Below the pieces are notes generated by a model. The model was given only the letters and a program-made list of their open reading frames with translations, searched no databases and was not told the origin of the DNA. From Clostridiales bacterium (GTDB lineage: Bacteria; Bacillota; Clostridia; Oscillospirales; Acutalibacteraceae), in contig JAJBVC010000026.1 of assembly GCA_020860025.1 (NCBI GenBank), positions 1 to 19,285 on the forward strand: a stretch of 19,285 nt of DNA. Direction: 5' to 3'. Shown here in pieces: positions 8,219 to 15,924 of the stretch (within the stretch, counting starts at the first letter, position 1; each line of letters opens with the position of its first letter). The translations under genes were made by a program, and so were the position numbers.

Positions 8219-9160
8219 ATGGCAGAAATAAAAAAAATCGCAACTCGTGACAGTTATGGCAACGCATTAAAGGAGCTTGCCGCCGAAGGTGCGGAAAAAT
8301 TAGTCGTTCTTGACGCAGACCTTTCCGCCGCTACCAAAACGGGAATTTTCAAAAAGGCTTATCCCGACCGCCATATTAACTGCGGCATCGCCGAGGCAAA
8401 TATGATGTGTGTCGCCGCAGGAATGAGCACAATGGGTCTTGTTCCGTTTGCAAGCAGTTTTGCAATGTTTGCAGCAGGCAGAGCGTTTGAGCAGGTAAGA
8501 AACACTATCGGTTATCCTCATCTTAATGTAAAAATCGGCGCAACTCACGCAGGAATTTCAGTCGGTGAGGACGGTGCTTCACACCAGTGCTGTGAGGATT
8601 TTGCGCTTATGCGTTCTATTCCTGGTATGGTTGTAATTTGCCCTGCCGATGATGTAGAGGCAAAGCAGGCTGTCAAAGCGGCTTACAGCTATGAGGGCCC
8701 TGTTTATCTGAGATTCGGACGTCTTGCCGTTCCTGTATTTCACGATGAGAGCTATAAATTTGAAATCGGCAAAGGCGAGGTAATTTGCGAGGGTAACGAC
8801 GTTACGATTATTGCTAACGGACTTATGGTTGCCGAAGCTGTTGAAGCGGGAAAAACGCTTGCTCAAAAGGGTATCAGCGCCGAAATCATAAATATCGCAA
8901 CTATCAAACCGCTTGACGAAGAGCTTGTTATCGCTTCTGCAAAAAAGACAGGCAAGGTTATTACCGTTGAGGAACATAACATTATAGGAGGTTTGGGAGA
9001 GGCTGTATGCTCCGCTTTGTCAGAAAAATGCCCGACTCCCGTTAAGCGTATCGGCGTTAATGACGAATTCGGTCACAGTGGCCCTGCGCTCGACCTCTTA
9101 AAGCAATTCGGACTTTCCGCAGAAAATATCGCAAAAGTCGCTGAAGAGTTTGTAAAATAA
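8219..9160 (+). CDS. transketolase, C-terminal (pyrimidine-binding) subunit
   Basis: A 313-residue partner of the preceding subunit, carrying the pyrimidine-binding and C-terminal transketolase domains. The conserved Glu that activates the thiamine ring is in CGIAEANMM (Glu59). The flexible loop (THAGISVGEDGASHQ), the PADDVEAKQA helix, and the C-terminal domain motifs (VEEHNIIGGLGEAV and the GVNDEFGHSG stretch) are all visible. Together with its neighbour it makes the complete active site at the subunit interface. The start ATG is 2 bases after the previous stop and uses GAGGAGG inside the end of that gene, so the two are co-translated in balance. It differs from DXP synthase by its short length and by the separate N-terminal gene. 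Confidence 0.95.
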   Translation: MAEIKKIATRDSYGNALKELAAEGAEKLVVLDADLSAATKTGIFKKAYPDRHINCGIAEANMMCVAAGMSTMGLVPFASSFAMFAAGRAFEQVRNTIGYPHLNVKIGATHAGISVGEDGASHQCCEDFALMRSIPGMVVICPADDVEAKQAVKAAYSYEGPVYLRFGRLAVPVFHDESYKFEIGKGEVICEGNDVTIIANGLMVAEAVEAGKTLAQKGISAEIINIATIKPLDEELVIASAKKTGKVITVEEHNIIGGLGEAVCSALSEKCPTPVKRIGVNDEFGHSGPALDLLKQFGLSAENIAKVAEEFVK

Positions 9161-9178
9161 ACCAATACAGTATAAATT

Positions 9179-9213
9179 AAATCCGACAGACTTTATTGCC
9201 TGTCGGATTTTTT
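9179..9213 (+). terminator. intrinsic terminator at the convergent junction
   Basis: A perfect 11-bp stem (AAATCCGACAG at 9179-9189, CTGTCGGATTT at 9200-9210) with a 10-base loop and a T tract (9208-9213). It ends the rightward transcription unit. Read leftward the same hairpin is followed by a broken T run (TTTAATTT), so it may also weakly stop the GH3 transcript, whose stop codon is 15 bases away. Confidence 0.88.
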
Positions 9214-9227
9214 GCGTTATATATAAA

Positions 9228-11657
9228 TCAAAATTTCAACTTTATTATGAGGTTTAATACATTTTTTGCCGTGCGTTCAAGCTCTCCTCTTGTAATTCCG
9301 TCTTTCTTTCCAATTGTTTTTAAAAGAGAGCCGTCAACTTTGTATTTTCTTTCCGTGTGTTTTATTCCTCCGGGCATAAGAACGTCAACCTGCGAGCGGA
9401 CACGGTACGCATTATCGCTTATCTCATCAAATTCCGGGCTGGTTGCTCTTTGCATCCACCAATCGGTCATAACGTTTCCGTCATATCCCCACTCTCCTCG
9501 CAAAAGCGTTGTTGCAAGGTCGTAATTATAATGGCTCCACACTCCGTTAATTTTATTGTAGCTCGTCATAATGTTGAGCGGTTTGCTCTCCTTAACGCAG
9601 ATTTCAAAGCCCTTGAGGTAAATTTCACGAAGCGCTCTTTGCGACACTATCGAATCGTTTACGGTTCGCATCGTTTCCTGATTATTGCAGGCAAAATGCT
9701 TTGGGCAAGCCGAAACTCCCTGCGATTGAACACCCTTGACATAAGCAGCAGCAATTTTACCTGTAAGGATAGGGTCTTCCGAAAAATATTCAAAATTCCT
9801 GCCGCAAAGCACATTACGATGAATATTCATTCCTGGGGCGAGCAGAATGTCTGTTTTATGCTTTTTCATTTCCTCGCCCATTTTTGACGTGAGCGACTGC
9901 ACCAAATCGCAGTCAAACGTGCTTGCAAGCGCCGCACCGCACGGTACAAGCGACGTATATTCTCTTATACGAATACCTGCGGGCCCGTCTGTCGTAATAA
10001 TCGGCGGTATGCCTTTATCCCTGAGTGGCGGCAAAATTCCGCCGAAAGCGCCGGCATTGCCCGAAACTCCAAGCTCGCTGTCCATTTTGCCCTCGCCACG
10101 TGTAAGCCCTTCAAGCTCTTCATCAGTCAGCTGGCTGATAAAATCATCCATTGTAGCTTTGCCGTTTGCAACTTGACGAAGTTTCAAGCCTTTGTCACCC
10201 TTATAACCGACCGCCTTTGGCAAATTTGATAAAATTCTTTGTTTTAAATACGGCTTTGACGCTCGAACAGCTTCGATATCCGTTTCATATCCGTTTGCCG
10301 TTTTTTTCGCTGTCATACGGGAAAACGTCGTTTTTTCACCGCATATTTCACTTAATTTTTCAAGAACCCTAAGTTCATCAATCTCAAAGCATCCGACTGT
10401 TTTTATGTTGCGAACACTGTTTCCGAGCAGAAATTCATACTGTCCCTTTTCAAGAACGTAGCAGTATTTATTACCTGTTTTGCCCAAATCGTCAAATGAC
10501 GAAACGTTGTATAAATCGGCGCTGAGTTCAATCGTTTGACTTTCATTTGGCGCAAGAAGAGATGTTTTTTTGAATGCTGTCAGCACAACGTCAGCCTTTG
10601 AAAGCGCTCCCTGAGGGACACGGCAATAAAGCTGTAAAACCTCTTTACCGCTGCGAGTGCCGATATTTTTAACCTCGGCTTTAACGCTCACCCTGTCGCC
10701 GTAAACCGTAAATTCCTTTCGAGTGATTTCAAATTCGGTATAGCTCAGTCCAAAGCCGAAAGGAAAAAGCACCTTTTCCTTTGCAAATGTTTCAAAATAG
10801 CGGTAGCCGACAAAAATATCCTCTTCATAAATATTGTACTCTCTACCGCCGAAATTTTTACTGCTCGGATAATCCTCATACCTCTTTGCTATAGTATCTG
10901 GCAGCTTGCCGCAGGGAGAAATATCGCCCCAAAGCACCTTTGCAAGAGCGTTTCCGCTTTCCATTCCGCCTTGCCACGCATAAATAATTGCGGATATTTT
11001 ATTGCCGTAATCCTCTGTCCACGACATATCAATTATATTTGCGCAGTTCATTACCAAAACGACATTTTCAAAATTATTTGTAACGGAAGAAATCATATCT
11101 TTCTCCCGCTTTGTCAGATAATAGCTGCCCTCTTCAAGTTTATTTTCCCTGTCCTCGCCGGCAGCTCTGCCTATTATAACGAGCGCTGTGGAAAAATCAT
11201 CGCAGTTTTTCTTAATAGTTTCGTCGCTGATCTCCATCTCGTCATAGCACATAGGCCAGTGACCCCATATGCCGTGGAAAACAGGATTTTCATTACACCA
11301 ATTTTCATAGACCGAAAGCAGTTTTTCGTTAATTTTATACCCTTGATTTTTAACACCCTGAATAAAATTTACCGTGTGAGGCGGATTGACGTCTCCGCCG
11401 CTGCCGTAGCCGACATAAAAATAATCAATCTGGCATCTGCCGAAAACGGAAATATTCCTGCTCTTATCAAGTGGCAGCTCGCCGTTATTTTTAAGCAGAA
11501 CGATACTCTCGGCAGATGCTTTGCAAATAAGACTGTCAATTCCGTCAAAAACTTCCTTTTTTCCGTTTGCGCTAAGTTCACGCTGTGAAACGCTGTTTTT
11601 GTCAATTTTATCTATTATTTTTTGTGCCTGCTGTTCTATTCGTTTTTTAATATCCAT
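9228..11657 (-). CDS. glycoside hydrolase family 3, domain-permuted (probable beta-glucosidase type)
   Basis: An 809-residue cytoplasmic glycosidase without signal peptide. The usual GH3 order is reversed: the alpha/beta sandwich domain comes first (ESIVLLKNNGELPL near the N-terminus, then the KLPDTIAKRYEDYP region and GYRYFETFAKEKVLFPFGFGLSYT), next an FnIII-like domain (VSVKAEVKNIGTRSGKEVLQLY), and last the TIM barrel (TDGPAGIRI, GRNFEYFSEDP, KHFACNNQE). The nucleophile is Asp732 in NVMTDWW. This order is known from beta-glucosidases of rumen and gut Firmicutes such as Ruminococcus albus and Butyrivibrio; the exact sugar cannot be read from sequence. The start is ATG at 11657 with AGGTGAT just upstream; a GTG at 11666 overlaps the previous stop but has no good ribosome binding site. 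Likely substrate: imported oligosaccharides. Confidence 0.9.
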   Translation of the reverse strand: MDIKKRIEQQAQKIIDKIDKNSVSQRELSANGKKEVFDGIDSLICKASAESIVLLKNNGELPLDKSRNISVFGRCQIDYFYVGYGSGGDVNPPHTVNFIQGVKNQGYKINEKLLSVYENWCNENPVFHGIWGHWPMCYDEMEISDETIKKNCDDFSTALVIIGRAAGEDRENKLEEGSYYLTKREKDMISSVTNNFENVVLVMNCANIIDMSWTEDYGNKISAIIYAWQGGMESGNALAKVLWGDISPCGKLPDTIAKRYEDYPSSKNFGGREYNIYEEDIFVGYRYFETFAKEKVLFPFGFGLSYTEFEITRKEFTVYGDRVSVKAEVKNIGTRSGKEVLQLYCRVPQGALSKADVVLTAFKKTSLLAPNESQTIELSADLYNVSSFDDLGKTGNKYCYVLEKGQYEFLLGNSVRNIKTVGCFEIDELRVLEKLSEICGEKTTFSRMTAKKTANGYETDIEAVRASKPYLKQRILSNLPKAVGYKGDKGLKLRQVANGKATMDDFISQLTDEELEGLTRGEGKMDSELGVSGNAGAFGGILPPLRDKGIPPIITTDGPAGIRIREYTSLVPCGAALASTFDCDLVQSLTSKMGEEMKKHKTDILLAPGMNIHRNVLCGRNFEYFSEDPILTGKIAAAYVKGVQSQGVSACPKHFACNNQETMRTVNDSIVSQRALREIYLKGFEICVKESKPLNIMTSYNKINGVWSHYNYDLATTLLRGEWGYDGNVMTDWWMQRATSPEFDEISDNAYRVRSQVDVLMPGGIKHTERKYKVDGSLLKTIGKKDGITRGELERTAKNVLNLIIKLKF

Positions 11658-11662
11658 ACGTA

Positions 11663-12379
11663 TCACCTGTAAATTCTGACGCCTACTGCAAGGTGGTCTT
11701 TTTTCGTCTTTCGTATTAAACCGTCGTAAACGAATCTGCCAAAACCACGAACGGAAACTTTGTCGCCCTCTTTTAAATTGTGAGAGCCATGCTCGGTTAA
11801 ACGGCTGTTTACAAAGACTTTTTCATTATTAAAAAGTGACGCCGACTCGCTTCTCGAAAGCTTATAAACAGCACTGATAACAGAATCAAGCCGTGCCGAT
11901 GAAACTATAATCTGACTTTGGCTCGGCATTTCGTTTGCAATATTCGGCAGTGACTCGGCTGTGCTTACCCTGACAGTCGTATGCTTAACACGGCTTAGAT
12001 TATCAACAATATAAGGTGCAATCCGATTAAGGCAAAAAAGATAACCGCAGTTGCCCTCAACAATTATATCGCCCAAAAGCTCCCTTTTAATTCCAAGGTT
12101 CATAAGCGAACCGAGAAAATCACGATGAGTAAGAGCGTCGGCAAACTTCTGCCTGACAGGTTCAATACAAAGGCAAGTTATCGGAAAATCGCTGTCATCG
12201 GTTTCTTCCCCAAATCCTGCGACCGCTCTTTCAGCCATATCATAACCGCCGAACGACTTATGCGGCAAGTGCATTTTTTCAAGTATACTTTGCTCGTTCA
12301 TATCAAGAAAATCGCTGAAAACCGTATATTCTCTGCTATAGGCACGGTTGTAAAGTTCGTTAAATCTTTTTTCATCCAT
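11663..12379 (-). CDS. ylmH: YlmH-type S4-domain RNA-binding protein
   Basis: A 238-residue protein with the three-part layout of YlmH: an N-terminal helical segment (FSDFLDMNEQSILEK), a middle domain (FPITCLCIEPVRQKFADALTHRDFLGSLMNLGIKRELLGDI), and a C-terminal S4 RNA-binding domain from about residue 174 (ARLDSVISAVYKLSRSESASLF...VFVNSRL...LKEGDKVSVRGFGRFVYDG). The family binds ribosomal subunits or rRNA and has been tied to ribosome quality control in Firmicutes. It is normally found in the division cluster with ylmF, ylmG and divIVA; none of those is present here. Start ATG at 12379 after GGGAG. A possible -10 (TATACT, 12434-12429) with a poor -35 lies upstream. The end is within 6 bases of the GH3 start, so the two are probably one transcript. 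Confidence 0.85.
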   Translation of the reverse strand: MDEKRFNELYNRAYSREYTVFSDFLDMNEQSILEKMHLPHKSFGGYDMAERAVAGFGEETDDSDFPITCLCIEPVRQKFADALTHRDFLGSLMNLGIKRELLGDIIVEGNCGYLFCLNRIAPYIVDNLSRVKHTTVRVSTAESLPNIANEMPSQSQIIVSSARLDSVISAVYKLSRSESASLFNNEKVFVNSRLTEHGSHNLKEGDKVSVRGFGRFVYDGLIRKTKKDHLAVGVRIYR

Positions 12380-12498
12380 AATTTACTCCCGTATGTCGGT
12401 AAAGCAGCCATAACCACGCTCAATAATTAGTATAGTAGATTGCTCTTTTAGTCTTTATCCTTTTATAATTATTTAGATTATCTATACCAATAACTATC

Positions 12499-12837
12499 TT
12501 AAAAGCGTCAGGGCATCGAGCCCATCCGCTTTTGAGCGTTTTAAGCCTTTTGTTCGGGGGATTCGTTTGCGACCGCTCACAGTGTGAGAAAAAGGAGCAA
12601 TATCGTCAAAACACATTTCGCATTCAAACAAATTGCTGACGCAATTCGTAACGAATGCTTCGTATGTTTTTCCTCTCCCCACAAAGCCAAGAGGCTTTGC
12701 AGGGACCCCGCTGGCAGCGGTCAAAATTTTCAGCGTTAGCGACCGAAAATTTTGGGTACCGCAACTGGTTGTACCATCGTACAGCTCCCGCTCCCAAAAT
12801 GCTTAATTCTGACTACTTTCTCAACATACTATGTTGA
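12499..12837. other. gene-free region of consecutive perfect hairpins (possible structured RNA or composite repeat)
   Basis: The 528-base gap between two leftward genes (12380-12907) holds no convincing gene, but within 12499-12837 nine inverted repeats follow one another. Given as arm / arm: AAAAGCG 12501-12507 / CGCTTTT 12527-12533, with GGGC/GCCC inside; CTCAC 12576 / GTGAG 12584; AATTGC 12631 / GCAATT 12641; ACGAA 12651 / TTCGT 12659; CAAAGCC 12682 / GGCTTTG 12693; CCGCT 12708 / AGCGG 12716; CAAAATTTTC 12722 / GAAAATTTTG 12745; GGTAC 12755 / GTACC 12771; TCAACAT 12821 / ATGTTGA 12831. The first has a competing partner (CTTAAAA 12499 / TTTTAAG 12539), so alternative folds are possible. Strand is unknown. 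A leftward open frame of 76 codons (12724-12494) runs through it without a ribosome binding site and is treated as incidental. A rightward TATAAT at 12464-12469 with weak -35 could drive it. Confidence 0.5.
12796..12822 (+). repeat. dispersed 27-base repeat, copy 2
   Basis: Second copy of the AAAATGCTTAATTC repeat, 25 of 27 positions identical to 4183-4209 and in the same orientation. It forms the right-hand edge of the hairpin-rich region, just before the ATGTTGA hairpin. Sequence to its left does not match the surroundings of copy 1, so only this edge is shared within the window. Confidence 0.55.
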
Positions 12838-12855
12838 ATTTATACAAAATTCTAT

Positions 12856-12893
12856 AAAAAAAGGCTGCTTCAACTTGCTTGTTGAAACAGCCT
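12856..12893 (-). terminator. intrinsic terminator of the unknown extracellular protein gene
   Basis: Read leftward: a 13-bp stem (AGGCTGTTTCAAC / GTTGAAGCAGCCT, one G-U pair), 6-base loop, then a run of seven T (A run at 12856-12862 on the given strand). It follows the stop of the gene at 12908 by 14 bases and isolates that gene from the hairpin region and ylmH. Confidence 0.9.
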
Positions 12894-12907
12894 GCCAATT
12901 TCGTAAT

Positions 12908-13831
12908 TTACTTCCTTGTAATTCCTCTTGAGTCCATAAGGTAATCATCATCAGCAGGGAAGTGGTTTGTATAAACAATATCAAGTGATGCGCTCTTGTC
13001 CGTAATAACAAGAACATTTGCGTGCTGAACGTCAATATGAACGTACATTGTGTAATCAGCTGCGGTAATTTCACCTGTTGCAGGATCAATGGTAACAGTA
13101 CCGGAACCGCCTGTATAGTTTACTACAAAGTTCTCATCAATAGTACCTTCGGAGAATGAGAGAACGCTGATTGATTCAACTGTTGATGAAATATCACCGA
13201 GTACGTTGAAGAAATGGCCCTGTGAATCTTCGCCGGGCATTGCAAGAATTGTACCCTTAGGCTGGATTGTAATATTTATAGTTCCGTCTTCATTTTCGGC
13301 TACGTTAGCCTCAAGAACATCGTCATAAGTCAACAAGCTTGTTGTAAAATCGATTGTGCCGTCGTCGGTCTTATCATAGAGAGGGTCACGGTTGGTTGCC
13401 GGAGGCAAGCCCTTAACACTGCCGCTGAAAAGGCTGTCCAGAATACCCGGAATAAGAGCATCTATGGTTGAATTTGATTTGCCCTCAACAAGCAGGTTTT
13501 CAACAGTCAGACTTTCATCGCCGAGTAATTTGTAATAGGTTTTTGTTTCGCCATCTTCATCATATTCGGCAGTCAATGTTTTAGTATAGTTATAGCACTC
13601 AACATAGTAATCAACAACATCCTCAACAGTGTCAAATTGTATACCGCCGTATGTACCCGCAACGAAAGCGTCGATAGTAGCCTCGTCGGTTGCGGTGTTG
13701 CTGTCGTCAGCCACTACTGTTTCGGTAATCTTAGGATATCTATAAATTACTATTGCTGTAGCGATAATGCAAATAACAAGAACAACTGCAAGAAAGCTGT
13801 TAAATTTGCTCAGTCCTGATTTCTTTTTCAT
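12908..13831 (-). CDS. membrane-anchored extracellular protein of unknown function
   Basis: A 307-residue protein not recognised as a known family. A short basic start (MKKKSGLSKF) is followed by one hydrophobic segment at about 12-30 with no lipobox cysteine placement or clear cleavage site, so it is probably anchored by its N-terminus with the rest outside. The outer part is acidic (rich in Asp, Glu, Thr) and strand-rich. It has a helical patch TVEDVVDYYVECYNYTKTL near residue 65 and repeated -GTI- / -TIDPATGEITAADY- segments resembling beta-sheet repeats of secreted or lipoprotein-like Firmicutes proteins. ATG follows AAGGGG. It has its own promoter (13895-13867) and terminator (12893-12856), so it is a single-gene unit although it lies directly behind phoR. 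A link to phosphate or envelope sensing is possible but unsupported. Confidence 0.75.
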   Translation of the reverse strand: MKKKSGLSKFNSFLAVVLVICIIATAIVIYRYPKITETVVADDSNTATDEATIDAFVAGTYGGIQFDTVEDVVDYYVECYNYTKTLTAEYDEDGETKTYYKLLGDESLTVENLLVEGKSNSTIDALIPGILDSLFSGSVKGLPPATNRDPLYDKTDDGTIDFTTSLLTYDDVLEANVAENEDGTINITIQPKGTILAMPGEDSQGHFFNVLGDISSTVESISVLSFSEGTIDENFVVNYTGGSGTVTIDPATGEITAADYTMYVHIDVQHANVLVITDKSASLDIVYTNHFPADDDYLMDSRGITRK

Positions 13832-13866
13832 GGAAATTCCCCTTTATAATGTATGGTTACTCTCTT

Positions 13867-13895
13867 ATAATATACTAAAACTAAAAGTTTTTCAA
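13867..13895 (-). promoter_or_regulatory. sigma-A promoter for the unknown extracellular protein
   Basis: Read leftward: TTGAAA (13895-13890), 17 bases, TATTAT (13872-13867), with transcription starting near 13860 and a leader of about 30 bases to the ribosome binding site AAGGGG. It lies just past the end of the histidine kinase gene (stop at 13909), which marks the boundary between the two transcription units. Confidence 0.75.
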
Positions 13896-13908
13896 CACTT
13901 TTTTGATT

Positions 13909-15231
13909 TTATCTGTCAAAAATTATATTTATTTCAGTTCCTTCGCCCAAAACACTGTTGATTGAAAGCTCGGCTCCATGAATTTGAGCGATATGCTTAA
14001 CTATAGCAAGTCCGAGTCCCGTACCGCCCGTCGCTTTGCTTCGGCTCTTGTCCACTCTGAAAAAGCGTTCAAAAATCCTCTCCTGATATTTTTCGTCAAT
14101 GCCTATTCCGGTGTCGCAGACAGAAAGCTTAACCTTGCCGTCAACAGGTGTAATAATTACACGAACGCTTCCGTTTTCCTTGTTATAGCGAATAGCGTTG
14201 TCGCAAAGATTGTAAATAAGCTCCTCCAAAAGCGACTCGTTTGCACGAATAAAGCACTGCTCGCCTTCAAGCGTGATTGATACGTTTTTATTTTTCGCAT
14301 TGATTGAAAGGGAATTTACGCAGTTTTGAGCTATAGCGTAAATATCGAGCGAACGAAAATCAATGCCCCTGTCCGTACCCTCGTCAAGCTCTGAAAGCTT
14401 AATAATATCCTCGCTCAGATTTACGAGGCGAAGCGCCTGTTTGCGTATAACGGAGGCAAACGGTTTAATATCCTCCTCTTTTGCCATTCCGCTTTCAATC
14501 AGCTCTGCGTAACCCGCAATAGACGTCAGCGGAGTTTTAAGCTCGTGGGAAACATTTGCTGTAAATTCTTTTTTCTGCTTATCAAGCGCACGCCGTTTTT
14601 TGCTCTGCTCCTTGATTGCGTTTACAAACGGTTTGAGCTCCTCTTCCGTTTTATAATTTTCAACATCGTCAAGATGTTCTCCAAGCTCCTCAACAGGCTT
14701 TAATATACTTTTTGTTATGGCAATGCTGACGAATACGGCTATGATAACTACGGCAATCACGGCAATAATAATGTACGGTGACATTCCGCCCAAAACGCCT
14801 GCCACACTCTTTGCCATAGTTGAAACACGCAATATTCTGCCGTCGTCAAGAACCATTGCGTAATAATATGTATTTTCCTGAAGCGTGGCGGATTTTCGCA
14901 TTGAAGTACCTATACCGTTTGTGAGAGCGTCCTGAACCTCTTCTCTGTCAAGATGATTGTCAAGCGTACTGAAATCAACGCTGCTGTCGGCAAGAACGGT
15001 GCCGTCGCTGTCAATAAGAGTTATCCTTGTATCCTCGTCAATAACATTATTTATAAAGGAATAATCGTCGGACTGTTCAAGCTCGTACGAAATGATGCTT
15101 GCAACAGCAGTAAGCTTATTTTGCGTCTGACCGTCATAATAGGAATAAACCACCGTCACAATCAGCAGCGCTGTAATTGCAATGGTGGATATTCCGAAAA
15201 GTAAAATTTTAGAGAAGGTTTTTTTCGTCAT
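13909..15231 (-). CDS. phoR: PhoR-type sensor histidine kinase
   Basis: A 440-residue membrane sensor kinase. Membrane segments at about 9-30 and 152-172 flank an extracellular domain of about 120 residues with the PAS/CACHE-like stretch ITLIDSDGTVLADSS. A short HAMP-like linker follows (ITKSILKPVEELGEHLDDV), then the H-box NVSHELKTPLTSI with phospho-accepting His229. The ATP-binding domain has the N-box NLCDNAIRYN, DTGIGI (373-378) and GGTGLGLAIVKH. All catalytic motifs are intact. ATG comes directly after the response regulator stop, using GGTGAT as ribosome binding site, so the pair is co-translated. The PhoR name rests on the PhoP-type partner, the Na/Pi symporter in the same operon and the Pho box upstream; sequence alone says only PhoR/VicK-like kinase. 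Confidence 0.87.
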   Translation of the reverse strand: MTKKTFSKILLFGISTIAITALLIVTVVYSYYDGQTQNKLTAVASIISYELEQSDDYSFINNVIDEDTRITLIDSDGTVLADSSVDFSTLDNHLDREEVQDALTNGIGTSMRKSATLQENTYYYAMVLDDGRILRVSTMAKSVAGVLGGMSPYIIIAVIAVVIIAVFVSIAITKSILKPVEELGEHLDDVENYKTEEELKPFVNAIKEQSKKRRALDKQKKEFTANVSHELKTPLTSIAGYAELIESGMAKEEDIKPFASVIRKQALRLVNLSEDIIKLSELDEGTDRGIDFRSLDIYAIAQNCVNSLSINAKNKNVSITLEGEQCFIRANESLLEELIYNLCDNAIRYNKENGSVRVIITPVDGKVKLSVCDTGIGIDEKYQERIFERFFRVDKSRSKATGGTGLGLAIVKHIAQIHGAELSINSVLGEGTEINIIFDR

Positions 15232-15912
15232 TTAATCACCGACCTTGTAGCCGACATTTCTTATTGTTTTAATATGTTCACCCGCAGATCCGAGTTTCTT
15301 TCTTAGCGACTGAATATGAACGTCAACAGTTCTGTTGCCCTGTTCAAAATTATAGCCCCAAACAATTTCCATAAGTCTGTCACGTGTCAGCACAATGCCC
15401 TTGTTGCGAATAAGGTGCTTTAAAATTTCATACTCTTTATACGTCAGCTCAACCTCTGCACCGTCAACAAGCACCGTATGCTTATTTTCGTCAAGCTCAA
15501 TATTTTTATAGTTAAGCAGTGTTTTCGGCTTTTTATAAGTTCTGCGTAAAACCGCCTTTGCTCTTGACACAAGCTCCGTTACTCCGAACGGCTTTGTTAT
15601 GTAGTCGTCGGCGCCCATATCAAGACCCTTTACTGCGTCAATTTCACTCGTCTTTGCCGTAACTAAAATCACAGGTATATTTTCATACTGAGCGTTACTG
15701 CGAATAGACTTTAAAATAGTGAGTCCGTCATCCTCGGGCAGCATAATATCAAGCAAAACTATATCGGGCAGACGGCTTTCAAGAGCCTTGTAAAACGGTT
15801 TGCCGCCGTCAAAGCCCACACATTCAAAGCCCGAATTTTTCATAGCGTAAAGCTCCAATTCCCTGATTGAAGCATCGTCCTCAACTATATATACAAGCTG
15901 TTTTTCGTCCAT
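15232..15912 (-). CDS. phoP: PhoP/PhoB-type response regulator (OmpR family)
   Basis: A 226-residue two-domain regulator. The receiver domain (about 1-122) has the acidic pocket EDD (11-13), phospho-acceptor Asp55 in LLDIMLP, Thr85 (VTAKT) and Lys107 (TKPF). The winged-helix OmpR-type DNA-binding domain (about 133-225) ends in the family pattern NRTVDVHIQSLRKKLG...IKTIRNVGYKV. OmpR-type regulators of this class bind direct repeats; the four TTAACA-like repeats upstream of this operon (17810-17772) fit PhoP binding in Bacillus, which suggests the protein controls its own operon. ATG follows AGGAGGAAAA, 12 bases after the symporter stop. Confidence 0.9.
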   Translation of the reverse strand: MDEKQLVYIVEDDASIRELELYAMKNSGFECVGFDGGKPFYKALESRLPDIVLLDIMLPEDDGLTILKSIRSNAQYENIPVILVTAKTSEIDAVKGLDMGADDYITKPFGVTELVSRAKAVLRRTYKKPKTLLNYKNIELDENKHTVLVDGAEVELTYKEYEILKHLIRNKGIVLTRDRLMEIVWGYNFEQGNRTVDVHIQSLRKKLGSAGEHIKTIRNVGYKVGD

Positions 15913-15924
15913 TTTTCCTCCTGC

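Noticed and set aside
11658..11666. GTG at 11666 as the GH3 start
   Set aside because: It overlaps the ylmH stop but has no ribosome binding site, while ATG at 11657 is preceded by AGGTGAT at good spacing.
12494..12724. Leftward 76-codon open frame inside the hairpin array
   Set aside because: No ribosome binding site before the start, and the frame coincides with a chain of perfect hairpins that explain the sequence better. It was left as part of the structured region and should be revisited if codon-level conservation is shown.
13883..13902. Hairpin AAAAGT / ACTTTT as a terminator for phoR
   Set aside because: Only six AT-rich pairs, poor T run, and it overlaps the -35 box of the next gene's promoter.
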